DNA of 64,000 bases from Blautia parvula (GCF_020215665.1 NZ_CP084061.1:4989001-5053000), one strand, 5' to 3'; numbered from the stretch's first letter, positions 36,571 through 45,719 are shown. Notes: a model not told the origin generated them from the letters alone. Translations and numbers: made by a program.

Positions 36571-37224
36571 ATGGCACGGAATAAATATCCGGAAGAGACA
36601 GTGAATCTGATCCTGGAGACTGCAGGCCGTCTTTTTGTGGAGAAGGGATATGAGCGGACATCTATCCAGGATATTGTGGATAATCTGGGAGGACTCAGCA
36701 AAGGCGCTATTTACCACCACTTTAAGTCCAAGGAGGAAATCCTTTCGGCTGTGACAGACCGCATGACAGAGGAATCAGAGGTTTTGTTAAGTCGGATAAG
36801 AGATGATAAGACGCTCACAGGGAAGGAAAAGCTCAGGAAACTTTTCTATGAATCCCTCAACCGTCCGGAACAGAAGGATATGTTCCGTTCTGCACCGCGT
36901 CTCGGAGAGAATCCGCAGTTATTGGCCATGGTAATGCGGGAAACCATTGATATCACGGCACCTATTTATCTGACTCCGATCATGGAGGAGGGGATAAAGG
37001 ACGGCACTATCCATACCAAGTATCCGAAAGAGTTGGGCGAAGTCCTGCTTCTGCTTGGAAATGTATGGCTGAATCCCATGACAATGGATTCCACACCGGA
37101 AGAGACATACAGGAAATGCCTGTGTTTTAAGGAAATCCTGGATGCCATGGGGCTTGATATTGTGGGAGAGGAAACTGTTGAGAAACTGCAGGAACTGACA
37201 GAGATTTATAATGACCATAAATGA
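36571..37224 (+). CDS. TetR/AcrR-family transcriptional regulator
   Basis: 217-residue repressor. The helix-turn-helix lies in RTSIQDIVDNLGGLSKGAIY followed by HHFKSKEEIL near residues 28-58, with a helical ligand domain after it. The ATG at 36571 follows GGAGGTATATT; an ATG 21 bases earlier has no ribosome site. It is probably autoregulated and controls the ABC/MFS genes downstream and the divergent MATE pump, as in drug-responsive cassettes. Confidence 0.92.
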   Translation: MARNKYPEETVNLILETAGRLFVEKGYERTSIQDIVDNLGGLSKGAIYHHFKSKEEILSAVTDRMTEESEVLLSRIRDDKTLTGKEKLRKLFYESLNRPEQKDMFRSAPRLGENPQLLAMVMRETIDITAPIYLTPIMEEGIKDGTIHTKYPKELGEVLLLLGNVWLNPMTMDSTPEETYRKCLCFKEILDAMGLDIVGEETVEKLQELTEIYNDHK

Positions 37225-37229
37225 TTTTC

Positions 37230-37271
37230 GGCTGCCCGGCAGCATAGTCTGAACCGGCAGCCCATTTTTTT
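37230..37271 (+). terminator. Terminator after the TetR gene
   Basis: GGCTGCCCGG (37230-37239) pairs with CCGGCAGCC (37254-37262) with one bulged C, followed by seven T. The ABC operon restarts from its own promoter. Confidence 0.85.
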
Positions 37272-37281
37272 ATCATTATAC

Positions 37282-37298
37282 ATACCTACGGTCGGTAT
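37282..37298. promoter_or_regulatory. Second TetR-type operator, before the ABC/MFS genes
   Basis: ATACCTACGGTCGGTAT contains ATACC and GGTAT arms as in the palindrome at 36514, though spaced by 7 rather than 3 bases; the inner ATACCTACGGT has the 3-base spacing. It lies 18 bases before the ABC gene start. Confidence 0.5.
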
Positions 37299-37315
37299 TA
37301 AAAAGGAGAAAGATA

Positions 37316-38032
37316 ATGTACGCAGTAATAGAAATCAGAGAAGTGTCAAAAAGCTTCCAGGGGCAGAGTGTGCTGGAGCGCTGTTCCCTGAATCTGCAAA
37401 AAGGAGAGATTTACGGTCTTCTGGGTGTCAATGGAGCAGGCAAGACCACACTGATGAAGATAACCGGAGGCTTTCAGCAGCCGGATGAAGGAGAGGCCCT
37501 GATAGACGGCAGGGACAGTTGGGAGCACAGGGAAAAGATCCAGAGCAGAATAGGTTCTCTGATCGAGACACCCATATTTTATGAACACTTGTCAGCCCGT
37601 GAGAATCTGGAGATCCATATGGCATATATGGGGCAGAACAGGGATATCACAGGCGCACTGGAACAGGTAGGGCTTTCCCGGACGGGCAGAAAGCCCGTGG
37701 CGAAATTCTCCATGGGAATGAAGCAGAGGCTGGGGATTGCAAGGGCCATGCTCCATAACCCGGACTGTCTGCTGCTGGATGAACCCATTAACGGCCTGGA
37801 CCCTGTGGGGATACAGGAGGTGAGGGATATCCTGCTGGCCCTGGCAGAGAGAGGCACTGCAATCCTGATATCCAGCCATATTTTAAGCGAGATGGAACAG
37901 CTTGCACACAGAGTGGGAATCCTGGCACAGGGGAAAATCGTGGAAGAGTTCTCTCCCTCCATGATGAGAGCACAGTACGGAGAAGACTTTGAAAAGTATG
38001 TCATTGACATTATGAGGAGGAAACAGGTATGA
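37316..38032 (+). CDS. ABC transporter ATP-binding protein (BcrA-like)
   Basis: 238-residue ATPase of a bacitracin/lantibiotic-type exporter. Walker A is GVNGAGKTT near 38-46, the signature is FSMGMKQR near 129-136, and Walker B is CLLLDEPINGLDP near 151-163, then the switch His in ISSHI. The gene ends in an ATGA overlap with the permease gene. It energises export or removal of a membrane-active compound; the gene order with TetR, MFS and MATE suggests resistance. Confidence 0.93.
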   Translation: MYAVIEIREVSKSFQGQSVLERCSLNLQKGEIYGLLGVNGAGKTTLMKITGGFQQPDEGEALIDGRDSWEHREKIQSRIGSLIETPIFYEHLSARENLEIHMAYMGQNRDITGALEQVGLSRTGRKPVAKFSMGMKQRLGIARAMLHNPDCLLLDEPINGLDPVGIQEVRDILLALAERGTAILISSHILSEMEQLAHRVGILAQGKIVEEFSPSMMRAQYGEDFEKYVIDIMRRKQV

Positions 38033-38745
38033 AGCTGATCAAACTGGAATTAAAAAGAACGGATTTTAAGGGCTACCTTCTGGCAGCCGCGGGCATATCG
38101 GCCTTTTGTCTGATCATGGCCTTTGCCTTTCCCCTGATTCCCAAGATGGAAGAGAGAAGTGTGACCGGCGATGACGCGCTGCTGTTTGCCACGTGGAGAG
38201 GGCTGCTTCTTCCTGTCTCCGGTCTGATCATGTCCTGTTTTGCAGTCATGGGCGGAGCCATGGCAGCCAGATTGGTGGTGACAGAATATACCGGAAAGAA
38301 CGCACTTCTGCTGTTCTCCTACCCGGTGAAAAGAAAAGCTATTTTGAAGGCGAAATGTATCCTTATGTGGGGATTTGTCTTCACAGCGACCTTCTTATGT
38401 GAGACGGTCTCCTTCCTAGTGGTGGGAGTCGCTGCCAATCTGTTTCATTTCGTTCCCGAGACCTTTGGTATGGCGGAAATGGGAAGAGTGCTGGCAGCCG
38501 GCGCGGTTCTGGGAGTGATGGCAGCATCCATCGGGCAGATTTCCATGCGGGTCGGATTCTGGAAGAAATCACTGGTGGCGTCCATGGTGGCTGCTGTCAT
38601 TTTGATCTGCCCTGTGACGAACCTTTTTATGCTGGGAGCCGAAAGCGGGATGTGGGTCATGGTGGGAATCATGGTCATCACTCTGGCAGGCGGCATCGGA
38701 TGTTACACGGGACTTGCAAATAAAATAGAAAATATGGAGGTATAA
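38029..38745 (+). CDS. ABC-2 type transporter permease
   Basis: 238-residue membrane protein with about six helices (for example GYLLAAAGISAFCLIMAFAF and AAVILICPVTNLFML). It partners with the ATPase encoded immediately upstream through the four-base ATGA overlap. By size and location it is the permease of a lantibiotic/bacitracin-type exporter. Confidence 0.88.
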   Translation: MKLIKLELKRTDFKGYLLAAAGISAFCLIMAFAFPLIPKMEERSVTGDDALLFATWRGLLLPVSGLIMSCFAVMGGAMAARLVVTEYTGKNALLLFSYPVKRKAILKAKCILMWGFVFTATFLCETVSFLVVGVAANLFHFVPETFGMAEMGRVLAAGAVLGVMAASIGQISMRVGFWKKSLVASMVAAVILICPVTNLFMLGAESGMWVMVGIMVITLAGGIGCYTGLANKIENMEV

Positions 38746-38748
38746 ATA

Positions 38749-40032
38749 ATGAAGAAAAACGGGTTTTCCAGAGATTTTACACTGGTAGTCATCGGGCAGA
38801 TCATCTCTCTGTTCGGCAATGCGGTAGTCAGATTTGCCCTGCCGCTCCATCTGCTGAATATTTCCCAGTCCCCTGCTTTATACGGTCTGGTGTCAGCGCT
38901 GGCGTTTCTGCCGCTGCTTATCATGTCGCCGCTGGGCGGTGTGATCGCGGACCGGGTGAATAAGAGGAACATAATGGTGGTTCTGGATTTTACCACGGCG
39001 GGTATCATTCTCCTGTTTCTTCTGCTTTCCCGGCAGGTGAACCTTGTGGCTCTCATTCTTGTGACCCTGATTCTGCTGTTCAGTATATCCGGCCTCTATC
39101 AGCCGTCTGTACAGGCAAGTATGCCGTTCCTGGTGCCGGAGGAGAAACTGGTGCAGGCAAATGCCATGATCAATACCGTGTCTTCCCTGGCCGGTCTGCT
39201 GGGACCTGTGCTGGGCGGCATTTTCTACAGTATGAAGGGAATTCATGTGGTGCTTGCGATCAGCATGGTCTGTTTTTTCCTTTCCGCTGTGATGGAGATC
39301 TTCATCAGAATCCCCTTTGTGAAAAGGGAGACAGACAGGGGCGCATTCCGCATTATCTTCGGAGACCTGAAGGAGAGTGTGCGTTTTATTGCCAAGAGCC
39401 AGAAAGTGATAGGCAAAGTTACGGTCATTATTGCGTTTGTAAACTTATTCATCTCGTCCCTGCTGATCATCGGGCTTCCGGTTCTCTGTACACAGGTGCT
39501 GGAATTTCGGGGGGCTGACCCGAATCAGATGTATGGATATCTGTCGGGGATCATGGCCTTCGGCGGCATAGCAGGGGGAATTTCTGCCGGTGTCCTTGGC
39601 AGCAGGATCAAGATCGGGGATACCTGGAAGCTCATTCTGGGGGTGGCCCTGCTCATGTTCCCTATGGGCGGAATCCTGTCTTCCGCGGTACCGGATATGG
39701 GTAAATATATGGTATTAGCAGCAGGCGCATTTCTGATGATGCTGTGTGCGACTCTGTTCACGGTGCAGACCATGTCCTTCATCCAGATAAAAACACCGGG
39801 ACATTTGATTGGAAAGGTAATCTCCTGGGTCATGGCCATTGCCACCTGTTCTCAGCCTCTGGGCCAGGCCGTATACGGTGTGGTATTTGAACAGGCCAGG
39901 GGACAGGAATGGGCAATTTTCGCAGCAGCCGGTATCGCCAGTATAATCGTCAGTCTGTATCTGAGAAAAATATGGATCGCGGAAGGGATGCTGGACGGGG
40001 GAACAGAGGTCGTGTCCGGTGCATATAAATAA
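38749..40032 (+). CDS. MFS efflux transporter
   Basis: 427-residue, 12-helix transporter of the macrolide-efflux/enterobactin-exporter-like branch: GQIISLFGNAVVRFALPLHL in helix 1, PLGGVIADRVNKRN in loop 2-3, and NTVSSLAGLLGPVLGG in helix 5. GGAGGTATAAATA precedes the ATG. It is the third gene of the TetR-linked transport operon. Confidence 0.9.
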   Translation: MKKNGFSRDFTLVVIGQIISLFGNAVVRFALPLHLLNISQSPALYGLVSALAFLPLLIMSPLGGVIADRVNKRNIMVVLDFTTAGIILLFLLLSRQVNLVALILVTLILLFSISGLYQPSVQASMPFLVPEEKLVQANAMINTVSSLAGLLGPVLGGIFYSMKGIHVVLAISMVCFFLSAVMEIFIRIPFVKRETDRGAFRIIFGDLKESVRFIAKSQKVIGKVTVIIAFVNLFISSLLIIGLPVLCTQVLEFRGADPNQMYGYLSGIMAFGGIAGGISAGVLGSRIKIGDTWKLILGVALLMFPMGGILSSAVPDMGKYMVLAAGAFLMMLCATLFTVQTMSFIQIKTPGHLIGKVISWVMAIATCSQPLGQAVYGVVFEQARGQEWAIFAAAGIASIIVSLYLRKIWIAEGMLDGGTEVVSGAYK

Positions 40033-40052
40033 AGAAAAAAGCAGATTTCTCT

Positions 40053-40880
40053 ATGTTCTATGTAAGATCCAATGACGGCACCAGAATTGCTGTCTATGAA
40101 TGCAACAAGGGCTGTCCGAAAACCGTGTTTCTGGTTCACGGATGGCCCCTTTCACACAAGATTTATGAATATCAGATCGAACTGCTTACAAGGTGCGGGT
40201 ATCATGTGGTGGCAGTTGATCTGAGAGGATTCGGCGAGTCTGACACACCGGCCTGTGGTTATGGGTATGACCAGATGGCAGCGGATATTTACCATGTGGT
40301 AAAATCCATGGGACTGAAAAAATTTATTCTCACAGGATTTTCCATGGGAGGGGCCATTGTGCTGCGCTATATGCGGCTGTTCTGCGGCTATGGCGTGGAG
40401 AAGCTGATTCTTCTGGCAGCGGCTGCACCGTCCTGGACACAGCGGGAGGGATATCCCTATGGTCTTACCAGGAAATATGTGGATAGCCTGATCTGTCTGG
40501 CTGAGACGGACAGACCGCAGCTTGCCTGTAACTTCAGCCATGAACAGCTTTTCGCTGCGCCTCACAGAGAACCGGTGAAACAATGGTTTCGGGATATAGC
40601 TCTCTCGGCATCCGGATTAGGTACTGTCAGAAGCGCAATGGCACTCAGGGATGAGGATGGGCGCTGTGACCTTCCCTGTGTCCATGTTCCCACATGGATC
40701 ATCCACGGGGGAAAGGATGTGGTGGTATCCAATGACCTGGCCCGTATCCAGAAGGAGGGAATCCCCTGTTCCCGGCTGGTGACCCTTGAAAACAGCGGAC
40801 ACGGTATCATGTATGATGAGCTGGCCCTGTTTAACAGGATATTTTTGCGGGTAGTCAGAACCAATCCCCAGGAACGATAG
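40053..40880 (+). CDS. Alpha/beta-fold hydrolase
   Basis: 275-residue hydrolase. The oxyanion region is FLVHGWPLSH, the nucleophile Ser is in the elbow GFSMGGAI near 99-106, a late acid lies in IHGGKDVVV, and the catalytic His is in ENSGHGIMYDE near 251. The fold resembles non-haem haloperoxidase/esterases. No signal peptide. The ribosome site is weak, so coupling to the MFS gene 20 bases upstream is likely. It may inactivate an ester or lactone compound handled by the exporters (inference). Confidence 0.88.
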   Translation: MFYVRSNDGTRIAVYECNKGCPKTVFLVHGWPLSHKIYEYQIELLTRCGYHVVAVDLRGFGESDTPACGYGYDQMAADIYHVVKSMGLKKFILTGFSMGGAIVLRYMRLFCGYGVEKLILLAAAAPSWTQREGYPYGLTRKYVDSLICLAETDRPQLACNFSHEQLFAAPHREPVKQWFRDIALSASGLGTVRSAMALRDEDGRCDLPCVHVPTWIIHGGKDVVVSNDLARIQKEGIPCSRLVTLENSGHGIMYDELALFNRIFLRVVRTNPQER

Positions 40881-40901
40881 AGAAACGTTCGCATGGTTTT
40901 T

Positions 40902-40936
40902 AACCGCATGTCAGAAATGGCATGCGGTTTGTGTGT
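40902..40936 (+). terminator. Rho-independent terminator ending the transport operon
   Basis: AACCGCATGTCA and TGGCATGCGGTT pair as a 12-base stem (one G-T wobble) closed by a GAAA tetraloop, followed by the interrupted T run TTGTGTGTTT. Confidence 0.75.
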
Positions 40937-40941
40937 TTATA

Positions 40942-40950
40942 TGCTATAAT
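40942..40950 (+). promoter_or_regulatory. Extended -10 promoter of the diguanylate cyclase gene
   Basis: TGCTATAAT, a TGn extended -10, 62 bases before the GTG start; no good -35. A small GC-rich hairpin (GCCGC and GCGGC) lies in the leader at 40969-40985. Confidence 0.5.
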
Positions 40951-41011
40951 AGCTAAAAAAGCGTGAGGCCGCTTCCGAGGGCGGCGTACAGTTGAGGAAA
41001 GGGGAAATTTT

Positions 41012-42931
41012 GTGCAGAAAATTTTTACCAGGTACATCAGCTATGTTGTCGCTGTGGCTCTTCTGGCTATTTTAGTATTGAACTGGGGGCTGCAGGGGCG
41101 AAATGCCAGGAGCCAGATGGTACAGAACTCTACGCTCAAACTGGGACAGATATCGCAGACCATTGACAATAATGAGGTGGAGCTGCTGAACCTGAAGGAG
41201 AGCCTCAGTGAGGATTATTTGACAAGAGCCTATGCTTTCGCCTATATTATAGAACAGAATCCCAGTGTACTGGACAGCCAGCAGGAACTGGAGCGGATCG
41301 CGGAGCTGCTCAATGTGGATGAGCTTCATGTGATCGATGAAAACGGGATTCTCTTTGCAGGCAGTATTCCGAAATATTTCGGCATGGACTTCCATACCAC
41401 GGACCAGACAGAAGAATTTCTCAGTATTTTAGATGATCCGAGTTCCTATCTGGTGCAGGATATAAGACCGAACGGCTACGAACAGAAGGTATTCCAGTAT
41501 ATCGGTGTGGCGCGCCAGGATAAGAAGGGGATCGTACAGGTGGGAATGGCGCCGACCAGGATGCTGGAGGCCCAGAAGAGAAACCAGCTCGACTACATAT
41601 TCTCCAGAGTTCCTGTGGATGCAGGGGGTGTGCTTTTTGCCATAGATAAGGAGAGTGGTGAAGTGCTGGCCCATTCTGATGAGAGTATGGCCGGCAGCAG
41701 TATGAAGAATCTGGGATTGACGGAGGAAGAGATCGCAGACTGCAGAGACGGCGGATTTATCCATCAGGAGGGGAAAAAGATATTTTGTGTCAGCCTGGAG
41801 AAGGATAACCTGATACTGGTTTCAGGTGAAAATGAGAAGGAGCTTTATGAGGAACGGAATACGCAGACGATCCTTACTTTTTGTTATCTGGTTCTGGTGT
41901 ATCTGGTGACCATTCTGGTCATTAACCGTCTTCTGAAGCATCAGATCGTGGACGGGATACACACCATCATGGATGATCTGCATGATATTACAGACGGTGA
42001 TCTGGATACTGTGGTGAAGATGGACAGCAATCCAGAATTCAGGCAGCTCAGCCAGGGAATCAATAAAATGGTGCAGGGAATCCTGGATGCCACGGTCAAG
42101 ATCTCAAAGGTCATTGACACGCTGGACCTGCCCATAGGTGTGTTTGAATTCAATGAGGACAGCGAAAAAGTAATGGCCACAGAACGTATCCGGCTTGTGC
42201 TTGACTGGACAGAGGAGGAGATGAACCGGGCCTGCCGGGACAGGAATATCTTCCGGGTCATGCTGGAGAAGACTCTGAGGGCAGCTTTTGACAAGAGAGG
42301 CAGTGATTTTAAGATCAGGGAAAATCCCGAGAAGTGGGTCCGTATCTTTACCACCACGGAAAACGGAAGCACTTTTGGAATCATCTCAGATGTGACGGGA
42401 GAGGTACAGGAAAAGAAACGGCTGGAGCACGAGAGGGACTACGACTCCCTTACCGGGCTATGCAATCTGGATACCTTCAGAAAAGAAGTGGAGAATATCC
42501 TTACGGGCCGTGACATTGGTGAGTGTGCCATGGTCATGATGGATCTTGACAGCTTCAAGGGGATCAATGACCATTTTGGACATGACTGGGGCGATGAATA
42601 TCTGCGCGTCTGTGCAGGATTTTTGACAGAGTTCAACGGAGAAAAGGGAATCGCGGCCAGGCGTTCCGGGGATGAGTTCTGCCTCTTTCTGCATCACTAT
42701 AAGACAAAGCAGGAGATTGCCAATGATATGGAGGAATTTTACAGCAGGCTGCAGCAGAACCCTGTGGTATTTCCGGATAAGAGCAGCAGAATGCTGGAGA
42801 TATCTTCAGGTCTTGCCTGGTACGGCGGCGGTCTGAAGGAGTTCCAGACACTTTTAAAAGCAGCGGATTATGCCCTGTATGATGCAAAGAACAGCGGAAA
42901 GGGAATCATGAAACAGTATTCCCTGAACTGA
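41012..42931 (+). CDS. Membrane-bound diguanylate cyclase (Cache-HAMP-GGDEF)
   Basis: 639-residue signalling enzyme making cyclic di-GMP. Order: helix at about 5-25, extracellular Cache-like sensor to about 285, helix at about 287-308, HAMP near 310-360, a divergent PAS-like region to about 470, and a GGDEF domain (DYDSLTGLCNLDTFRKEV start; RRSGDEF at the active site near 550-556). The first Gly of GGDEF is Ser, a substitution found in active enzymes. No RxxD inhibitory site is seen five residues before the motif. The GTG start follows GAGGAAAGGGG. There is no EAL domain. Confidence 0.92.
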   Translation: MQKIFTRYISYVVAVALLAILVLNWGLQGRNARSQMVQNSTLKLGQISQTIDNNEVELLNLKESLSEDYLTRAYAFAYIIEQNPSVLDSQQELERIAELLNVDELHVIDENGILFAGSIPKYFGMDFHTTDQTEEFLSILDDPSSYLVQDIRPNGYEQKVFQYIGVARQDKKGIVQVGMAPTRMLEAQKRNQLDYIFSRVPVDAGGVLFAIDKESGEVLAHSDESMAGSSMKNLGLTEEEIADCRDGGFIHQEGKKIFCVSLEKDNLILVSGENEKELYEERNTQTILTFCYLVLVYLVTILVINRLLKHQIVDGIHTIMDDLHDITDGDLDTVVKMDSNPEFRQLSQGINKMVQGILDATVKISKVIDTLDLPIGVFEFNEDSEKVMATERIRLVLDWTEEEMNRACRDRNIFRVMLEKTLRAAFDKRGSDFKIRENPEKWVRIFTTTENGSTFGIISDVTGEVQEKKRLEHERDYDSLTGLCNLDTFRKEVENILTGRDIGECAMVMMDLDSFKGINDHFGHDWGDEYLRVCAGFLTEFNGEKGIAARRSGDEFCLFLHHYKTKQEIANDMEEFYSRLQQNPVVFPDKSSRMLEISSGLAWYGGGLKEFQTLLKAADYALYDAKNSGKGIMKQYSLN

Positions 42932-42967
42932 CACTAATCATAAAGAGAAAGAGAGGAGACAGACAAC

Positions 42968-43300
42968 ATGGATAAAGATACAACTGTGGCGGACTTAAAA
43001 AGCAGAGTATTCGATTTTTGCGAGGAGAGGCATTGGAACAAATCCCATAATCCTAAGGATTTGTCCATCGGTATTTCCACAGAGGCCAATGAACTGATGG
43101 ATTTGTTCCGTTTCAAGTCAAATGACCAGATGAAAGAAATGATGAAAGATAAGAAGAAGAGGGAGCGCATAGGGGAGGAGCTGGCAGATACCCTGATTTT
43201 TTCCTTGCGTTTTGCCCAGATGTATGCGTTTGACATTGACGATATCATCCGTGATAAGATGGTGAAAAATGCGGTGAAATATCCTAAGCCTGAGAAATAA
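42968..43300 (+). CDS. MazG-like nucleotide pyrophosphohydrolase
   Basis: 110-residue all-alpha NTP pyrophosphohydrolase of the short MazG-like type. The magnesium-binding pattern is in STEANELMDLFRF and IGEELADTLIF (E-x-x-x-E, then E-x-x-D). Such proteins hydrolyse NTPs or dNTPs, often non-canonical ones. GAGAGGAGACAGACAAC precedes the ATG. It lies between the cyclase and a HAD phosphatase with short gaps, suggesting a common transcript. Confidence 0.88.
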   Translation: MDKDTTVADLKSRVFDFCEERHWNKSHNPKDLSIGISTEANELMDLFRFKSNDQMKEMMKDKKKRERIGEELADTLIFSLRFAQMYAFDIDDIIRDKMVKNAVKYPKPEK

Positions 43301-43318
43301 CGGCGGGAAGGAGTACGG

Positions 43319-44146
43319 ATGGAGATCAGATGTATTGCCCTTGATCTGGACAGGACGACCCTGGACGGGGACGGATATCTGCCGGAGGAAAACAGAAAGG
43401 CCCTGGAGGAAGTTATGGAAAAGGGCGTGCAGGTAGTGGTGGCCAGCGGAAGGGCCCTTTCCACGCTGCCGGCGGCGATCAGGGAGATGGAAGGGATACG
43501 GTATGCCATTACATCAAACGGAGCTGCAGTATATGAACTCCACACAGGAAAATGCCTGAAACAATATAAGATGACAGAGGAGTCAGTGCGCCGCATTTTG
43601 ACGCTCACAAGGAATTTTCCTGTGACCTATGAAGCATTTGTGGATGGCGAGGCTTATGCACCCAGGGCTTATGTGGAAAGACCTGTGCAATTCGGCGCCA
43701 GTGTCCGGGCCATTCCTTATATCCAGGGAACCAGAAGGCCGGTGGAGGATATTCGGGCATTTATCTGTGACCATGCCTCTGTACTGGACGGCATGGACGT
43801 CATAACAGGGGACCGGGAGCTGAAGACCAGGCTGTGGCAGCTTCTGAACGCGGAGGTCCGGGATGTGTATATCACTTCTTCGGTGGCACAGCTTTTGGAA
43901 ATTTCTTATAAAGATGCAGGGAAACATACAGGGGCAGCCTTTCTTCTGGACTATCTCGGACTGTGCAGGGAGGAGCTTGCGGCTTTCGGGGATGGAGATA
44001 ACGATGCGGAACTTCTGGCGTTTGCGGGAATTGGGATCGCGATGGAGAATGCATCCGTAAAATGTAAGGAATCTGCAGACTGTATCACCCTGTCCAATGA
44101 GGCGTGCGGGGTTGCCCACGGCATCAGGAACATACTGAAATTATAA
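43319..44146 (+). CDS. Cof-type HAD-superfamily phosphatase
   Basis: 275-residue cytoplasmic phosphatase. HAD motif I is ALDLDRTTLDGDG (nucleophile Asp near 10), motif II ASGRALS, motif III the Lys region, and motif IV GDGDNDAELLAFAG near 221-235. It has the type IIB cap, as in Cof/YbjI sugar-phosphate phosphatases. AAGGAGTACGG precedes the ATG. Confidence 0.93.
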   Translation: MEIRCIALDLDRTTLDGDGYLPEENRKALEEVMEKGVQVVVASGRALSTLPAAIREMEGIRYAITSNGAAVYELHTGKCLKQYKMTEESVRRILTLTRNFPVTYEAFVDGEAYAPRAYVERPVQFGASVRAIPYIQGTRRPVEDIRAFICDHASVLDGMDVITGDRELKTRLWQLLNAEVRDVYITSSVAQLLEISYKDAGKHTGAAFLLDYLGLCREELAAFGDGDNDAELLAFAGIGIAMENASVKCKESADCITLSNEACGVAHGIRNILKL

Positions 44147-44160
44147 GAGAGGCAAAAAAT

Positions 44161-44685
44161 ATGATTCAAAATTGGAAACACAAGTTCAGATATATTGGCG
44201 GCATTCTGATACTGCTGCTCTGCCTGCTCACCGGATGCACCGGAACTGCGGACGGCACGGCAGGCCGGACAGAACAGGATTCTGCCAGGACAGTGCAGCA
44301 GGAGGAACAGGATGCAGAGGCATCGGCGCTGGAGGAATCGGGAACTTATACCTCGAAAGAGGATGTGGCAACTTATATCCATCGGTTTGGTCATCTTCCG
44401 GATAATTTTATTACCAAGAAGGAGGCCAAGAACGCCGGATGGGTCAGCAGTAAGGGGAACCTGTCTGAAGCCGCCCCGGGCAAGAGCATCGGCGGAGACA
44501 GATTCGGCAACTATGAGGGAATCCTGCCGGAAAAAGAGGGGCGGCAGTATTATGAATGTGACATTGACAGCGATGGAGGCTATCGGGGGGCAAAGCGGAT
44601 CGTCTATTCCGATGACGGTCTTGTGTATTACACAGAGGACCACTACGAAACCTTTGAGCTTTTGTATGGAGAGGAGAATCCATGA
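44161..44685 (+). CDS. Barnase-family secreted ribonuclease, lipoprotein-anchored
   Basis: 174-residue guanyl-type ribonuclease. The signal peptide ends in the lipobox LLTGC, so the enzyme is probably tethered outside the membrane; an acidic Gln/Glu-rich tether follows. The catalytic domain (about 62-174) has HRFGHLPDNFITKKEAKNAG and the barnase catalytic residues in order: Glu in YYECDID, Arg in GAKRIVYS and His in TEDHYETF. The ATG at 44161 was chosen since it begins the signal peptide; an earlier frame start lies inside the phosphatase gene. Its stop overlaps the barstar gene start (ATGA), the classic toxin-inhibitor arrangement. Confidence 0.93.
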   Translation: MIQNWKHKFRYIGGILILLLCLLTGCTGTADGTAGRTEQDSARTVQQEEQDAEASALEESGTYTSKEDVATYIHRFGHLPDNFITKKEAKNAGWVSSKGNLSEAAPGKSIGGDRFGNYEGILPEKEGRQYYECDIDSDGGYRGAKRIVYSDDGLVYYTEDHYETFELLYGEENP

Positions 44686-44930
44686 GGATAGTCCTGGACG
44701 CGTTATGTATGGAAGAGAAGGAGACAGCACATACATATCTGAAAGAAAAACTGCGGCTGCCGGATTATTATGGGGGCAATCTGGACGCGTTGTACGACTG
44801 TCTTACAGATGAGGAAGAGATGGAGATAGAGGTGGAGAACAGAGAGCAGGCGGGGAAATATTTTCTGCGGATATGGAACGTTCTGCTGGATGCCGCCGAA
44901 GAAAATGAAGGTCTTCAGTTGATTGGCTAG
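44682..44930 (+). CDS. Barstar-family ribonuclease inhibitor
   Basis: 82-residue cytoplasmic inhibitor that protects the cell from its own barnase. The inhibitory helix PDYYGGNLDALYDCLTDEEE carries the Tyr and two Asp residues that plug the barnase active site (equivalents of Tyr29, Asp35 and Asp39). It overlaps the barnase gene by four bases and is therefore translationally coupled. Length and order match Bacillus barstar (about 90). Confidence 0.94.
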   Translation: MRIVLDALCMEEKETAHTYLKEKLRLPDYYGGNLDALYDCLTDEEEMEIEVENREQAGKYFLRIWNVLLDAAEENEGLQLIG

Positions 44931-44951
44931 TAAAAACACAGGAGAAAGAGT

Positions 44952-45719
44952 ATGGGTAAAATGCAGAAAGACAGCAAAAAAGCATCTAAGAAATGGATAT
45001 GGATTCTTCTGGCAGTTATAGCCGTAATATTGGCAGCAGCAGTTGTGATCTTCATGAAGGGCAGAACAGAGAAAGAAGTATTTTCCGTTGACGGACAGCC
45101 GGTCTACAGGGAAGAAGTGGCATGTATCGTCAATAAGATCAAATTATACCAGAGAGAAAAAACAGCAGAGAAGGCCGGGATTGATGTGTCAGAATTTACC
45201 TGGGAGACAGAGGCCGATGGAAAGACGGGATATGAATACCTGGCTGATGCAGTGGTGGAGGAGCTTAAAGAAATTAAGACCATGCAGAAAGAGGCCATGG
45301 ATAACGGCCTTGCAGATGCGATTGATTATCCGTCCCTGATGAAGGCAATGGAAAAAGAAAACAAGGACAGGGGAGAGAAAAAGGGGAACAATGAAACCGT
45401 ATTCGGAGTGACCCGGTACACGGCGGACCAGTTCTATGATTACTTCAACGAAAATCTGTCCCTTCAGAATAAACGGGAGCTGACCAATAAAGATGTACTT
45501 ACCGCATCCGATGAGGAGGCAAGGGCTGTTTATGATGCAGACCCGGAATACTTTGACAATGAGGATTATGAGAATGTAAAGACATCTGCCCAAAATCTTG
45601 TGTTAGAGAACAAGTACCAGGAGCATTTAAAAGAAATGGCGGAAGGGGCCAAAGTAGAGATACCGGATGAACAGGCACTGTTACAGGCTGTGAAGGACGC
45701 ACTGGAAGGAAAATCGTAA
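44952..45719 (+). CDS. Membrane-anchored protein with SurA/PrsA-N-like region
   Basis: 255-residue protein: basic N-terminus, one membrane helix (about 16-36), and an extracellular alpha-helical region. The start of that region (EVFSVDGQPVYREEVACIV) resembles the N-terminal part of SurA/PrsA foldases, but no peptidyl-prolyl isomerase domain is present. CAGGAGAAAGAG precedes the ATG. It follows barstar by 21 bases and could assist export of a partner; function not known. Confidence 0.7.
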   Translation: MGKMQKDSKKASKKWIWILLAVIAVILAAAVVIFMKGRTEKEVFSVDGQPVYREEVACIVNKIKLYQREKTAEKAGIDVSEFTWETEADGKTGYEYLADAVVEELKEIKTMQKEAMDNGLADAIDYPSLMKAMEKENKDRGEKKGNNETVFGVTRYTADQFYDYFNENLSLQNKRELTNKDVLTASDEEARAVYDADPEYFDNEDYENVKTSAQNLVLENKYQEHLKEMAEGAKVEIPDEQALLQAVKDALEGKS

